Assembly (NCBI GenBank): GCA_032718475.1
Contig: JAUCBJ010001809.1
Coordinates: 1 to 47,009, forward strand
Direction of reading: 5' to 3'
DNA from: Nemertoderma westbladi
Taxonomy: Eukaryota; Xenacoelomorpha; Nemertodermatida; Nemertodermatidae
Length of the DNA: 47,009 nucleotides
Shown: positions 19,970 to 30,360 of the stretch, piece after piece
How positions within the stretch are numbered: the stretch's first letter is position 1
How the letters are laid out: each line of letters opens with the position of its first letter
Program-made: the position numbers and the translations under genes
Notes under the pieces: generated by a model
Told to the model about the DNA's origin: nothing
Seen by the model: only the letters and a program-made list of their open reading frames with translations
The model's database searches: none

Positions 19970-22900
19970 CTATCACCGCGCCACTATGTTGACCCAAAAG
20001 ATTCTCCTTATCCTCCTCTCTATGAATGGTTGAGTCAGTTTGACTCCAGGGGAGTCCATGTAGCCCATGCTAATATACGCAGCTTGCTTCCTATGATTCC
20101 CGAACTAAAATGTATATTAGAACCAGGCTCAATTGATATTCTCATGATTTCTGAGTCATGGCTTGATGATTCTATCACTAATGCCGAAATTGGTATTCCT
20201 GGATATAATATCTTTCGGCGCGATAGGAATAGAAATGGAGGTGGAGTCGCTATCTATATCAACTCAAGTCTTGTATTTGATGTTCTAGAATGGAGTTACA
20301 ATTGCACATCTGAGGTTCTATTTGGTGAACTATCATTACCTAGCACAAAGACAATTCTGCTTGGTGTGGTATACCGACCCGACAGTGACAAAAATATGTT
20401 TGACAATCTGGTCTCATTCCTTGGCGATACCTCAAAATACGGTGAGGTAATCATTCTGGGGGATACTAACATAGACCTGTTAGGTAACTACAAATGCATA
20501 CCACCCCTCCTTGCTATCGATGGCCTCCTGCAAAGCCTATACAGCTTCACCAATGCACTTGGTCTCTGCCAGTTAATAACTGAAGCAACTCGGGTCACAG
20601 CTTCTACAGCCACATTAATTGACCATGCCTTTGTTTCGCAACCAAATATGATTACAAGCAGTGGAGTTATTAAGGAACGTCTAAGTGACCACTACATAAT
20701 TTTTGTTACAAGAAAAAGACAAAAACCAAAACCAGCTATTCCCCTGACTAGTAACTGCCGTTCTTACTCAACTTACTCCAAAGAGATATTGCTCGAAAAA
20801 CTGACAAATAATACATCCCTACAAGATTTGCCATATACAACAGATGTCAATACTGCAGCAACCATAGTGGATAATGTGTTAACAAGTATTTTAGATGAAA
20901 TTGCTCCTTTTCGGAAATGCCGCATAAAATCTTTCTCACAACCATGGGTTGATAGGGAGGTGAAAGACGCAATCATCGCCCGCAATAGAGCCTCTCTCAA
21001 ATTCCACAATGAAAGAACACTCCTAAACCAGGAGGCCTTTAGAGTCCTAAGAAACAAAGCAACCAACCTCATAAAATGTAAAAAGGTATCGTACATTAGT
21101 CTACAATTGAAAAATGCAACTGGTGATAGCAAGAAACTGTGGAAAGTTCTTAAGACTATCGGTCCTCCTACTAGAAAGCAAGGAGCCCACTCCAAGACAA
21201 CCACTAAAAGCCTTTTAATTGATGGCGAAATTTCACATGATCCATCGAAAGTCTGCGAGCACCTCAATACCTACTTCACTAATATTTCAAAAGAACTAGT
21301 ATCAGCAATGCCTAAACCACCAGGCCGTTATGGCTTTGAATCTACATTGGAATACTACAAGGGACTCGGAGTAACGGAGAACGCGTTCAGCCTGCACCCA
21401 GTTGAAGAGGATGACGTTGCCAAAATATTCTCTAAGATTGACCCCTGTAAAGCTGGAGGCCCTGATGGTATCCCTTCACGCATAATCAGTGATGGGGCAA
21501 TTGCGCTGATAAAACCGTTTACCCACTTAGTCAACTTGTCTATCTCATCTTCAATCTTTCCTGATAACTATAAAATAGCTCATGTAGTCCCTGCCCATAA
21601 AAAAGGTCCAGTGATAATCAGCGGTAATAACAGGCCCCTTTCCAACCTTCCAATACTGTCGAAAATACTTGAACGCATTGCATATGACCAAATGTTTTTC
21701 TATGTAACTTCAAAACACCTTATGAATAAGTTCCAGTCTGGATTTCGACCTATGTTTTCCACTGATACAACACTCTTATTGGTTGATAACTACATCAGAG
21801 AAGCAATCGACCATGGCCTACTAACTGGTATGATACTGATTGATTTTCGCAAAGCGTTTGATACTCTAAACCATGGCATCATAATACAAAAACTGAGAGC
21901 TATAGGTGCCGACCCATCTACACAGAATTGGTTTAAATCGTACCTAAATGGTCGGATGCAATACGTCGACATTGGTACTGCTACTTCAACTCCACAGGTA
22001 GTCGATGATGGTGTGCCTCAAGGCGCTATATTGGCAGTATTGTTATTTGGTTTAGCAACTAACGACTTTGACCAAATATTACCTTCATCCATGAACAGTA
22101 AAGACGTCTGTTGCACAGCCTGTTCGATCCCAGACTCCTCCCCTATAGCAACTCCAACCTCTGACGATTCCATCCTGCCCCCTAAATTTGCCGATGATGT
22201 TGGTCTCCTCACTGCCAATAGCTGTGTTCAGGCAATATCGTCAACACTATCTGCCACCATGGACAAAGTATCAGACTGGTGCCTTGACAACAGACTGAGT
22301 ATTAACTTTGAGAAAACCGAATGTATTTTATTTGGAACTCATCAGAGATTAGCAGCTGCACCGTATCCCTTAGAGGTATACTGCAATGGAAACCGTATAT
22401 CTACAAAGAAAGCAGTAACCTACCTAGGAGCCACCATAAATGAATCCCTTACTGGTATGGAAATGGTGCTTAGAGTATTAAAAAAAGGAAACTCGCGTCT
22501 ACGCTTCCTTCATCGACATGGTGCCATCCTCGACCGTTCCCTTAGACGACTACTTTGCAATTCACTCATCCAGCCACACATTGACTATGCTGCACCCACT
22601 TGGTTTTTCACCATTACAAAGAAACTTCGAACTAATGTTGAAGCCCTTCAAAGAAAATGCATCCGTTTCTGCCTCGGTCTTGGCCCTCGTATCCATATTA
22701 ATGCTACACATTATGTTGCAATCAACTGGCTTCCCCTCCGCGAGCGAGTGCAATCAGTTATTTTATCACACATGTTTAGAGTCAGAAACGGCCTCTCGCC
22801 AGAGTACATGAACGACATGGTCACTTTCAATGAAGGACGAAGCGGTCTCCGCTCTTCTCAAGATAGGGCATTGATTCCCGATCGGAAGACAATTTATGGA

Positions 22901-23056
22901 CAGACCACTTTCAGTTTCTATGGTCCAAAACTATGGAATGCACTCCCAAAGGTTCTAACTGAGTGCTCTTCATTAGTAACATTTAAACATAAACTGAAGG
23001 ACTACTTACTGACTAAGATCGAAGATGAGGACTCATCCGTCTTTCTCTATATTTAA
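19970..23056 (+). CDS. LINE ORF2 pol: AP endonuclease and reverse transcriptase
   Basis: Open from the codon after the ORF1 stop for 1028 codons. Endonuclease motifs: HANIRSLLP (Asn near 20072), SESWLDD, GGGVAIYI, GDTNIDLL and LSDHYIIF. RT motifs: GGPDGIPSRII, RPLSNLPILSKILERI, FRKAFDTLNH (motif A), VPQGAILAVLLFGL (motif B) and PPKFADDVGL (motif C). The thumb region is YLGATINESL, and the C-terminal part, ending SFYGPKLWNALP, is typical of CR1/L2/Rex pol. The first in-frame ATG (20093) lies after the catalytic Asn of the endonuclease, so initiation there would give a damaged enzyme; readthrough of the ORF1 UGA or non-AUG initiation (TTG at 20030) is implied. Between motifs B and C there are about 30 more residues than usual, including CCTACS. 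Confidence 0.9.
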   Translation, partial: LSPRHYVDPKDSPYPPLYEWLSQFDSRGVHVAHANIRSLLPMIPELKCILEPGSIDILMISESWLDDSITNAEIGIPGYNIFRRDRNRNGGGVAIYINSSLVFDVLEWSYNCTSEVLFGELSLPSTKTILLGVVYRPDSDKNMFDNLVSFLGDTSKYGEVIILGDTNIDLLGNYKCIPPLLAIDGLLQSLYSFTNALGLCQLITEATRVTASTATLIDHAFVSQPNMITSSGVIKERLSDHYIIFVTRKRQKPKPAIPLTSNCRSYSTYSKEILLEKLTNNTSLQDLPYTTDVNTAATIVDNVLTSILDEIAPFRKCRIKSFSQPWVDREVKDAIIARNRASLKFHNERTLLNQEAFRVLRNKATNLIKCKKVSYISLQLKNATGDSKKLWKVLKTIGPPTRKQGAHSKTTTKSLLIDGEISHDPSKVCEHLNTYFTNISKELVSAMPKPPGRYGFESTLEYYKGLGVTENAFSLHPVEEDDVAKIFSKIDPCKAGGPDGIPSRIISDGAIALIKPFTHLVNLSISSSIFPDNYKIAHVVPAHKKGPVIISGNNRPLSNLPILSKILERIAYDQMFFYVTSKHLMNKFQSGFRPMFSTDTTLLLVDNYIREAIDHGLLTGMILIDFRKAFDTLNHGIIIQKLRAIGADPSTQNWFKSYLNGRMQYVDIGTATSTPQVVDDGVPQGAILAVLLFGLATNDFDQILPSSMNSKDVCCTACSIPDSSPIATPTSDDSILPPKFADDVGLLTANSCVQAISSTLSATMDKVSDWCLDNRLSINFEKTECILFGTHQRLAAAPYPLEVYCNGNRISTKKAVTYLGATINESLTGMEMVLRVLKKGNSRLRFLHRHGAILDRSLRRLLCNSLIQPHIDYAAPTWFFTITKKLRTNVEALQRKCIRFCLGLGPRIHINATHYVAINWLPLRERVQSVILSHMFRVRNGLSPEYMNDMVTFNEGRSGLRSSQDRALIPDRKTIYGQTTFSFYGPKLWNALPKVLTECSSLVTFKHKLKDYLLTKIEDEDSSVFLYI

Positions 23057-23766
23057 TTTTTAACGAATTTTAGACCGACCGATACAATAATATCTCTATT
23101 TATCTAATTTTTAACGTATTTTAGATTTATAATATATTTAATTGTTATTATCTCAGGCTTAGACCTTCGTTCACACAATACTCACGTTATCTATGGTTCC
23201 AACCCATCTACAGAATGTACTGTACAGTGTCTACCTTTTATTTCAATTTTATCTGTTTTTTTACTCTTAGATAAACCACAGTCAGTATCTACCTTTAATT
23301 CAATTATATCTGCTTTTTACTCTTTTATATACTTACCGCTAATTATATTCACAGATATTTATTTTACTTGAGTTTTATTCTGGACCCTCATGGAAACGAG
23401 GTGAAACCTCATGAGGCCATCCACACGTCACTACATACGCTATCCTTCTTATTTTTACAGTTCGTTACATTAATTATATTTACACTCATATTTACATACA
23501 TATCTATATTTATATTCACTACATACGATATCCTTCTTGTTTATACTGCACATTAACATTAATTATATTTTACCTACGCTTGTGATGTTGAGACCAATTT
23601 GTTTTAAAACTAATGCAATTGTGCAACATCTCTCATGTTACCGTGCCATATAGTACACTACTATGCATAGTCTGATAGTTATATAATATTCATTGTTGTT
23701 TCTCATCGTTGTTTCGCTTTACATTGCGATTTTATCTGTTTAGTGCATATAATTTGTTGTTGACGT

Positions 23767-23795
23767 AAAAAAATCAAATCAAATCAAATCAAATA
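23767..23795 (+). repeat. (ATCAA)n tail at LINE 3' end
   Basis: Four to five ATCAA units after an A-run; taken as the 3' terminus of the LINE. Confidence 0.8.
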
Positions 23796-24082
23796 TGCAA
23801 AAGTGTAATCAGGCTGTCAGGTACCGGTAATTTATAGCTGTCAGTCAGTCAGTAGGTCTAATTATCTAAAATCCAATTTAACAAAAAAATTTATCAAGAC
23901 TGACGAATATTCCATAATTTTCAATGTTTAAATTTTACATATAGGCATACAGCAGTACTGCAGTACAGACAGACAGATAGGCCTCCTACTCTAGTCTGCT
24001 ACTACACCATCTGACCATCAGACCATGCAGCTACTGAGCTATGCTTACATATTTTCATATCTTACACAACATACGGGAGATA

Positions 24083-24321
24083 GGAGGGGGGAAACTGGAC
24101 GCAAATCCTATCTTGGCGAATAAATATCCCGCCTCAATGTTAAATTATCAATTTAGGGAAAGGAGCAGGTTACAGTGGCACGTTATTTTAACCAAAACAA
24201 TAAACTAAACACAATAGAACAGGTTACAGTTTTATTTTTTAGAGTAATTAGCTGTTATTTGCGTGGAATTTCCCCTGGAGAGAGGAGAGGGATACATTTT
24301 TATTGCGTCTAAAGTCCCCCC
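24083..24321 (-). mobile_element. R1-family miniature inverted-repeat element, TA flanked
   Basis: Ends GGAGGGGGGAAACTGGACGC at 24083 and a complement ending CCCCCC at 24321, with TA immediately outside (24081-24082 and 24322-24323). The interior holds AAAGGAGCAGGTTACAGTGG and the TTTGGTT/AACCAAAAC module. An inverted copy of the whole element is at 31185-31448. No coding capacity. Confidence 0.8.
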
Positions 24322-25002
24322 TACCTGACGCTGACATACGGTAGGCCTATTTTCACCTATCCGACCTACACTTTTTACATTCAGCATGGCATGTGGACTG
24401 TAATCGTACGGCAGGCCTACCTCTGCAGTATTATACGATGAAATGAAAACAGAGACTAAATTTTGAAAAAATTGCAAACATCTACCGGTATTTTCAGTTG
24501 GGTTCAACACAAGGTGTACTAAATAAATTAAAATAAGATAAAATAAAAATAAAAATAAGTTATTTAGTACACCTTGGTTCAACAACAATTTTTGAGCAAG
24601 AAATCCGAATATTATGTAGGCAGGCCTATGCCAGTATGCCCTTTTACTTAACAATGGTCAGACACTCAGAATTAGTCCCATGGCTACGTTTTATGTAGGA
24701 CCGGGTGACAGTCAGACAGTTCAGCTACTATGATTCCATGGTGGGACTAGTTCAGTAGTTCACAGATACTTTCACACATTTTGAAGTAAAGAAACACAGA
24801 AACGTGTTTTACACCGTTTGGAACAAATTAGAACATGAACCTTGCTGAAATTCAAAAATTTTAGAAATATAAACCACCCTTCTACATACATACATATACA
24901 TACATGCTGCAGATAGACCCCTTCAACACTTTGCACTGCTTAATGATATTCTAAGATTAACCGATTATTAGTCCTATCATGCTTCTATACATGTGCTGAT
25001 AT
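24322..25002. other. Spacer upstream of RBM5/10-like gene, no gene seen
   Basis: Contains a short inverted repeat at 24515-24580 (AAGGTGTACTAAATAA and its complement) and a CATACATA tract near 24885-24905. Presumed promoter and 5' UTR of the gene at 25003; no TATA box or initiator is convincing. Confidence 0.5.
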
Positions 25003-27717
25003 ATGATGTTTTCAATGGACCATTATGGGCAGCCGCTTGGTCTTCTACCAACTCCAACTTTGCCAGCACCAAGGGGTAGTATTACTTATCTACCTCCACC
25101 ACCCCCACCCTCAAGGGTTGATCCGATCCCCAATAAGAAGTTCATCCAACACTTACCACCACTGCCGCAACCTTTGGGTGACCAATTAGCGCCTGTAAAG
25201 CGACAACCACAATGTTCTCCCTATGGGCAGTGGCCCCAACATCATGAAAGTGATGTTGGGTGTAACACTATCGCCGAGGGAAGGGGTGAGCCTTTTAGGC
25301 CTAATGCCAAGGATGTTGATGAGAGACTATTTGATACCGATGTTAATTACAAATTCCCAACTTTACAAAATGACTTATTTGAAGTTGAACATCATAGGTA
25401 TCACCATAGTAGCCGAGATAAAAGTTCCCGTCGATATCAGGAGGATAATCATGGGAATGGGCAACGCGATAGATCGTACAGGGATAGATCTGATTGTGCA
25501 GGGAGAATGGGAGTGAGATCCCCTGGAGGAAGAGATCGCAGAGGGAAATCCAGGGATCGCGAATCTAGGGGAAAGTCCAGGGAACGCGAAACTAGGGGAA
25601 AGTCCAGGGATCGCGAAACTAGGGGAAAATCCAGGGATCGAGAACCTAGGAGAAAACCCAGGGATCATCAAACTAGGGGAAAATCCCGGGAACGCGAAAG
25701 TAGGGGAAAATCCCGGGAACGCGAAAGTAGGGGAAAATCCAGGGAACGCGAACCCAGGGGACAATACGGGGATCATAAACGAAGGAACAGGGATCGATGG
25801 AGCCTTGACGTGTCAGACTCGGAAATAGAACCCCGTCGCACAGCGACTATATTAATCCGTGGACTCGGTCCCGGGATAGATGAGTCGGATATCCGAGCGG
25901 AACTGAGTAGATACTCGATTTCGACGGACGTCGTTAATATATCGCTGGTTGGAGCTCAGGAGTCGGGGGAATCTCGTCGGGGAATCGCCTACCTCGACTT
26001 CCGTGACCGACAGGAGGCGCTGCGGTTCATGGATGAGAGTAAATCGCGTATGAAACTGGAAACCAACTGGTTGATAATGCACTTCTCGGATGAGGGACAC
26101 GTTGCCGACCATGATTGGTCGTGCAACTGGTGTTTGGTGCTAAACTTTCGGGGCAGGCGGCGGTGCTTTAAGTGTCATCGGGAGTGGGAACCGAGCGGCC
26201 CCACCGGTGTTAATCTGGTCAGCGTTGACCCAACAGACGCTATACTATTCCGCAATATAAACCTGAGAACGCAGGAGAGTTCGCTGTGGCAGACTTTGTT
26301 CCCTTTTATTAGCAACCTCGGGTTGAAGCCTCCCAAGAACCTACGAATCGAGCCGTGTCGTCAGGAACCCAAATTCGCACGCCTGGAACTCAACTCGGTC
26401 TCCGACGCCAACTCCCTCCTGCAGTCCCTGTTCCAGGTGACCCCGCCACTGACGGTAGACAACCGAACTCTCGTTATATCCTACTGTAAATCCGATAGTG
26501 GCGGCGGTTTCGGGACCAGGGACGTCGGGGCCCAGGCGATCGCCGCGTCGCAGTGGAGTTCCGCCGCGGACACCGCCGCCGACGGAGCGGAGCCGGACCT
26601 CTCCCGGTACCAGTACGAACCGACTTCCGGTTTCTACTACGACCACTCGACCGGCCTCTACTACGACCCGACGACTCGCTACTTCTACAACGGCGAGACG
26701 CAGACCTACTGCTACTGGGACGCCGCTCGGTCTGAGTTTGTACCCGTAGCAGCTGGTAGCGAGGATGGGGTAACCGGTGCTGGGTCTACCGCCACCGCTG
26801 GGGAGGGCACCTCTACTCCGATCGGAGTGGAGCCCCCCGCGGCAGTAAAACCCTTCGCAATTAATGATACTCATAAAAAGGAGAAGGAGAAAAAAAAAGA
26901 AACTGCCCGTAAGATCGCCAAAGACATGGAGAAATGGGCCAAAGAACTTAATGCGAAACGATACGCGGCAAAGATCGGTGTGGCGCCCGTAAAGCTCGCG
27001 GCAATAAATGCAGCAGAGCAGCACATATTCGATGTGGATGACGGAGGCACTGCGGACATTGGGCACGCGGTTCTAGAACAGAAGATCTACCAGGTGCCGT
27101 GCGCCCCGCCGCCGGTAGAGATGCCCCCCTGGAAGGCGTCTGTGCCCGTGGCGTCGGCACCGGATACATCGGTTACCCAACTTATTGAGTCCGAGGAGTC
27201 CAAACTGATAGACTTCGCCAAGTTGGCCTGTCTGCTGTGTAAACGGCAGTTTAAGGACGCGGCCACCCTAGAGAAGCATAAGAACGCGTCGGAACTGCAC
27301 CGAACCAATCTGGCGGCGTGGAGCAATGACTCTCTCCCGTTGCTGGGGATACGGCCGCCCGCGATTGCGGGGCCGTACAGAGACCGCGCAGCAGAGAGGC
27401 GGGGACATTGCGGGGTCGACGAGATGCCGCCACGGAAGCGGGAAGAGGAAGAGACAACCATAACCGCGTCGGTGTCAGCCACAAAGCCACCGATAGGCGG
27501 CGAAAATATAGGCAATAAAATGTTGAAAGCGATGGGTTGGACGGGGGGTGGGTTGGGGTCTAAGGGGCAGGGTCGCTCGGACATAGTGAGTGTAAGTCAA
27601 CGTCAGGGACAGACCGGGTTGGGAAGTCGGCAGTCGAAGTACACACCGGGACCGGGGCAGACTTACAAATCCGCGATCCACGAAATGACAAAGGCCAGAT
27701 TCGATAACATCGATTAA
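25003..27717 (+). CDS. RBM5/RBM10: RBM5/RBM10-like splicing regulator, intronless
   Basis: 904 residues in one frame with the full domain order of RBM5/RBM10. Proline-rich N-terminus (1-70). Nine tandem nine-residue RGKSRDRES-type RS/RE repeats (about 178-258). RRM1 about 278-362 (TILIRGLGPG). RanBP2-type zinc finger about 370-398 (WSCNWC and CFKC, ten residues apart). RRM2 about 411-495 (ILFRNINL). OCRE about 535-580 with aromatic repeats (YQYEPTSGFYYDHSTGLYYD). C2H2 finger about 741-765 (CLLC and HKNASELH). G-patch about 836-880 (GNKMLKAMGWTGGGLGSKG), ending ARFDNID. This family acts in the nucleus in early spliceosome complexes and alternative splicing; the OCRE binds snRNP core proteins. 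Start: ATG 25003, with in-frame Met codons at 25006 and 25015 as alternatives. Vertebrate orthologues have many introns; none is needed here. The OCRE to C-terminal part is far more GC-rich than the N-terminus. Confidence 0.94.
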   Translation: MMFSMDHYGQPLGLLPTPTLPAPRGSITYLPPPPPPSRVDPIPNKKFIQHLPPLPQPLGDQLAPVKRQPQCSPYGQWPQHHESDVGCNTIAEGRGEPFRPNAKDVDERLFDTDVNYKFPTLQNDLFEVEHHRYHHSSRDKSSRRYQEDNHGNGQRDRSYRDRSDCAGRMGVRSPGGRDRRGKSRDRESRGKSRERETRGKSRDRETRGKSRDREPRRKPRDHQTRGKSRERESRGKSRERESRGKSREREPRGQYGDHKRRNRDRWSLDVSDSEIEPRRTATILIRGLGPGIDESDIRAELSRYSISTDVVNISLVGAQESGESRRGIAYLDFRDRQEALRFMDESKSRMKLETNWLIMHFSDEGHVADHDWSCNWCLVLNFRGRRRCFKCHREWEPSGPTGVNLVSVDPTDAILFRNINLRTQESSLWQTLFPFISNLGLKPPKNLRIEPCRQEPKFARLELNSVSDANSLLQSLFQVTPPLTVDNRTLVISYCKSDSGGGFGTRDVGAQAIAASQWSSAADTAADGAEPDLSRYQYEPTSGFYYDHSTGLYYDPTTRYFYNGETQTYCYWDAARSEFVPVAAGSEDGVTGAGSTATAGEGTSTPIGVEPPAAVKPFAINDTHKKEKEKKKETARKIAKDMEKWAKELNAKRYAAKIGVAPVKLAAINAAEQHIFDVDDGGTADIGHAVLEQKIYQVPCAPPPVEMPPWKASVPVASAPDTSVTQLIESEESKLIDFAKLACLLCKRQFKDAATLEKHKNASELHRTNLAAWSNDSLPLLGIRPPAIAGPYRDRAAERRGHCGVDEMPPRKREEEETTITASVSATKPPIGGENIGNKMLKAMGWTGGGLGSKGQGRSDIVSVSQRQGQTGLGSRQSKYTPGPGQTYKSAIHEMTKARFDNID

Positions 27718-29690
27718 TGGCTTAGATGATGTTATAACGTTATCGTTATGTAATTATCCTATGTATTTAATTGTTAAGTTAAGAAGTAAAAAACCTTAGC
27801 GGTCTTTTATAAATAACCGAAGATGCAATCAGTCAGTTTGCAGGTAATTTAATTTTAATTTATTTCCAGGCGGAGGTCTGTAATGTAAGAATCTTACATT
27901 ACGTCGTTTATATGTTTTTTTTTGTTTCTTGCTTTGATAATGAATTATTAAATACATAGAATAATTATGATATTTAATATATACGTCGCTATGTATATAT
28001 ATATATGGCTCAGTGTACTGTTATATTCACTATGTCTACATATTAATATTAGTAAATGTGTGTTCCTCTACGATTCAACAATAATATTTGTCAAATTCTA
28101 TTCAACCTTTAAGGTTTGTAGGGTACACCAAGGGTATAAGGTTTTCACACATTTAATTAATTAAAGTCTTTTTAATGATGTTATAGAAATTAATACCGGT
28201 AGCGGTTTATATTAAGACATCGTTCTAGACCGCCATCCAACACATTCAGTCCTAGAATACGTCAGTGACACGGGGTTATACACTACTCCGTACTCCTACC
28301 ATGGTCTACTATAATATATATTGCGTCTACACTCTACACCCATATGGGTCTAACTTATAGTTGCTTCTTAGTTATATTGTGTTTAATTGAATATTCCAAA
28401 CTCTAGTTTACTTGTTGTGGTTGATAACCCATAGCGTTTACTCCCCAGTCACACTAATAAGAACACTTAAGTATCCGTTAGAATTAGCAAATAATGTTTT
28501 CAGTGAACACATTTCAGTTGGAACTAAATCAGAAGAAAAAGTACCACATTCCTCCGCAGAAAGGCCGCTCAACTATTTACCAAAAATAGGACCTAAAGAA
28601 AATCTGACAACTTTTGATAGAACCTAGAGTTGAAACAGAGACCTGTTTTCTTAAGGGCACATTAATGTCTATACATTGGACTATTAAGCTGTACCTTTTC
28701 TGAAGAATTGGTTCAACAGAATGGCTTGAAGTTTTTATGGGAATTAATTTAGCGTGTGTTTTAAACGTGGTTGCGAAAAAAATTAAAGCCATTTTAGTCA
28801 CCAGAAATTATCATAATGAAAAATGTAATTTTTAAAAATTGAAAAATCACGTATTTAGGCCGTTTTTTGTGATGTAACTTTTTACATTTCTAACCTACAT
28901 GTCTAAATGTGGTTCCACCTATAAAGGATTAGTAGAAGAACATATACTGAAAATTTCATGCAATTCGGTCCAGCGGTTCCAGAGAAACAGGTACAAACAA
29001 ATTCTGAGATAAAGCCATTTAAAGTTTTCAAACCTTTCCGCCATTTTTTGTTAAATGGAGTTCAAATTATCATAATCATAAAAAAATAAAATAAAAAATA
29101 AAAAAATCATAATTCAAATTATATTAAAAAAATAAGGAAGAATACTTCTTAACTAAAATTTTCGATATGGGGCTCTTCCGGGGTGGTGTTTGCATTTCCG
29201 ATGTCAGTTTTAACGTTTGATGAATTCCAGACTGTCAGTCTGTCTGTTTATCAGACAATCGGTCTGTCTGTCAGTCGAAATTTAGGAAAGGACACAACCT
29301 CGCTAACACTTTAGTTGGAGGGGTTTTCCTGGGTGGTAATTCCATTTTTGGTGTCTGTATTCAAATATAATGGCTTTGTCTTGGTCTGTATACCTTCCGG
29401 TCTGTCTGTAAAAATATAACAGACAGACAGACAGCCGGATAGACCATCTAAGAACCTTTAAAACAGACATGGATTCATTTCACAAGACACATTTCATTCA
29501 ACAATCACTTTACAAGCCTCTTTACGCTCGTTCCCTTCATTTGGTCGTCATAATATCTATCCTACAACAAGTCGAAGAACCCTCATTGGGTGCTAATTTA
29601 TCTTAATTAAACGACCTTAAATGAAATATATGATTACCTATACATTTAGTATTAATTAATTGGTGTTATGGCTGAAAGAGTGGTTCATAT
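27718..29690. other. Repeat-rich spacer downstream of RBM5/10-like gene
   Basis: 27718 to about 27960 is presumed 3' UTR; the only poly(A)-like hexamer noted is ATTAAA at 27947. No host gene recognised. 28850-29030 contains the phrase TTTCATGCAATTCGGTCCAG, of the kind found in dispersed short repeats of many animals. 29170-29430 holds imperfectly repeated GGGTGGTGTTTGCATTT/GGGTGGTAATTCCATTT and GTCTGTCTG tracts. Confidence 0.5.
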
Positions 29691-29724
29691 TATTATAACT
29701 TTTTTCTGGGCACAGCTTTTGCAA

Positions 29725-29905
29725 AGTCAACAATGACGTCCAGGTGGGATCGAACTGGTAACCTCCGGGTTGGAAGTCTGCCGCTCTAACCATTCAGCTA
29801 GAGGCTCGGGTAAAAGATAGACCTGGAAATACTACCTGATACCTTGTATGTCCGAAATTTACCTCCTCATGGCCTCCCAACTGTCAATACCATCATATGC
29901 TGCCA
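29725..29905 (-). repeat. tRNA-derived SINE-like element, minus-strand copy
   Basis: On the minus strand an A box TAGCTGAATGG (29800-29790) and a B box AGTTCGATCCC (29756-29746) are spaced as in a tRNA, with an acceptor stem that does not pair. The upstream flank (29805-29905) is shared with the plus-strand copy at 30155-30360, so the repeat is longer than the tRNA part. Confidence 0.75.
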
Positions 29906-30154
29906 CATGATGGCATGTGGCTTTTTTTTAACATAAAGTTATAATAATATGAAGCCACTCATTCACCCAAAACACCAATAATAAATTATAAATATACCGG
30001 TCACATTTCGCTCTGAGTGTAACTATCCTACCTAAATTAGTAGTTAGAGTGTTTAATTAATCATTGTGGCCGTGGTGGTTCATGGTTAATATACACTACG
30101 CTTTCATTGTTGCGAGTGTTTAAAGACGGCCAAGTACGCGTAGGGTTGACCACA

Positions 30155-30360
30155 GTCGTGGCAGCATATGATGGTATTGACAGTTGGGAGGCCATGAGGA
30201 GGTAAATTGCGGACATACAAGGTATCAGGTAGTATTTCCAGGTCTATCTTTAACCGGAGTCGCTAGCTGAGTGGTTAGAACGTCACACTTTCAACCCGGA
30301 GGTCACCAGTTCGATCCCACCTGGACGTCATTGCCGACTTTGCAAAAGCTATTTATTATA
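30155..30360 (+). repeat. tRNA-derived SINE-like element, plus-strand copy
   Basis: A box TAGCTGAGTGG (30264-30274) and B box AGTTCGATCCC (30308-30318), followed by the shared tail GACGTCATTGCCGACTTTGC. About 190 bases are an inverted copy of 29725-29905, with about 250 bases between the arms. The two tRNA-like parts differ from each other at several sites and neither folds as a complete tRNA, so this is not called a tRNA gene. Confidence 0.75.

Larger units (their letters stand above)
18700..23795 (+). mobile_element. Apparently intact CR1/L2-like non-LTR retrotransposon
   Basis: Two full ORFs with no frameshifts (18773-19969 and 19970-23056), a 3' UTR of about 700 bases and a 3' tail of ATCAA repeats at about 23767-23795, as is usual for CR1/L2/Rex-type elements, which end in short tandem repeats rather than poly(A). 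The 3' UTR has internally repeated ATTATATTTAC/TCTACCTTT segments. The 5' boundary is a guess. No target-site duplication was identified. It is the only LINE here without inactivating changes, so the copy is probably young. Confidence 0.88.

Noticed and set aside
24830-25002. TATA box for the RBM5/10-like gene
   Set aside because: Only AT-rich words without position or initiator support.
26341-27066. 241-codon minus-strand ORF opposite the RBM5/10-like gene
   Set aside because: Antisense shadow in a GC-rich stretch over RRM2 and OCRE.
29220-29440. GTCTGTCTG tracts as Smad-binding elements
   Set aside because: They are part of a simple repeat far from any gene start; the match to GTCT is expected by chance there.
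30240-30345. Functional tRNA gene
   Set aside because: A and B boxes are present but the acceptor stem does not pair, and a diverged inverted copy shares non-tRNA flanks; it fits a SINE better.
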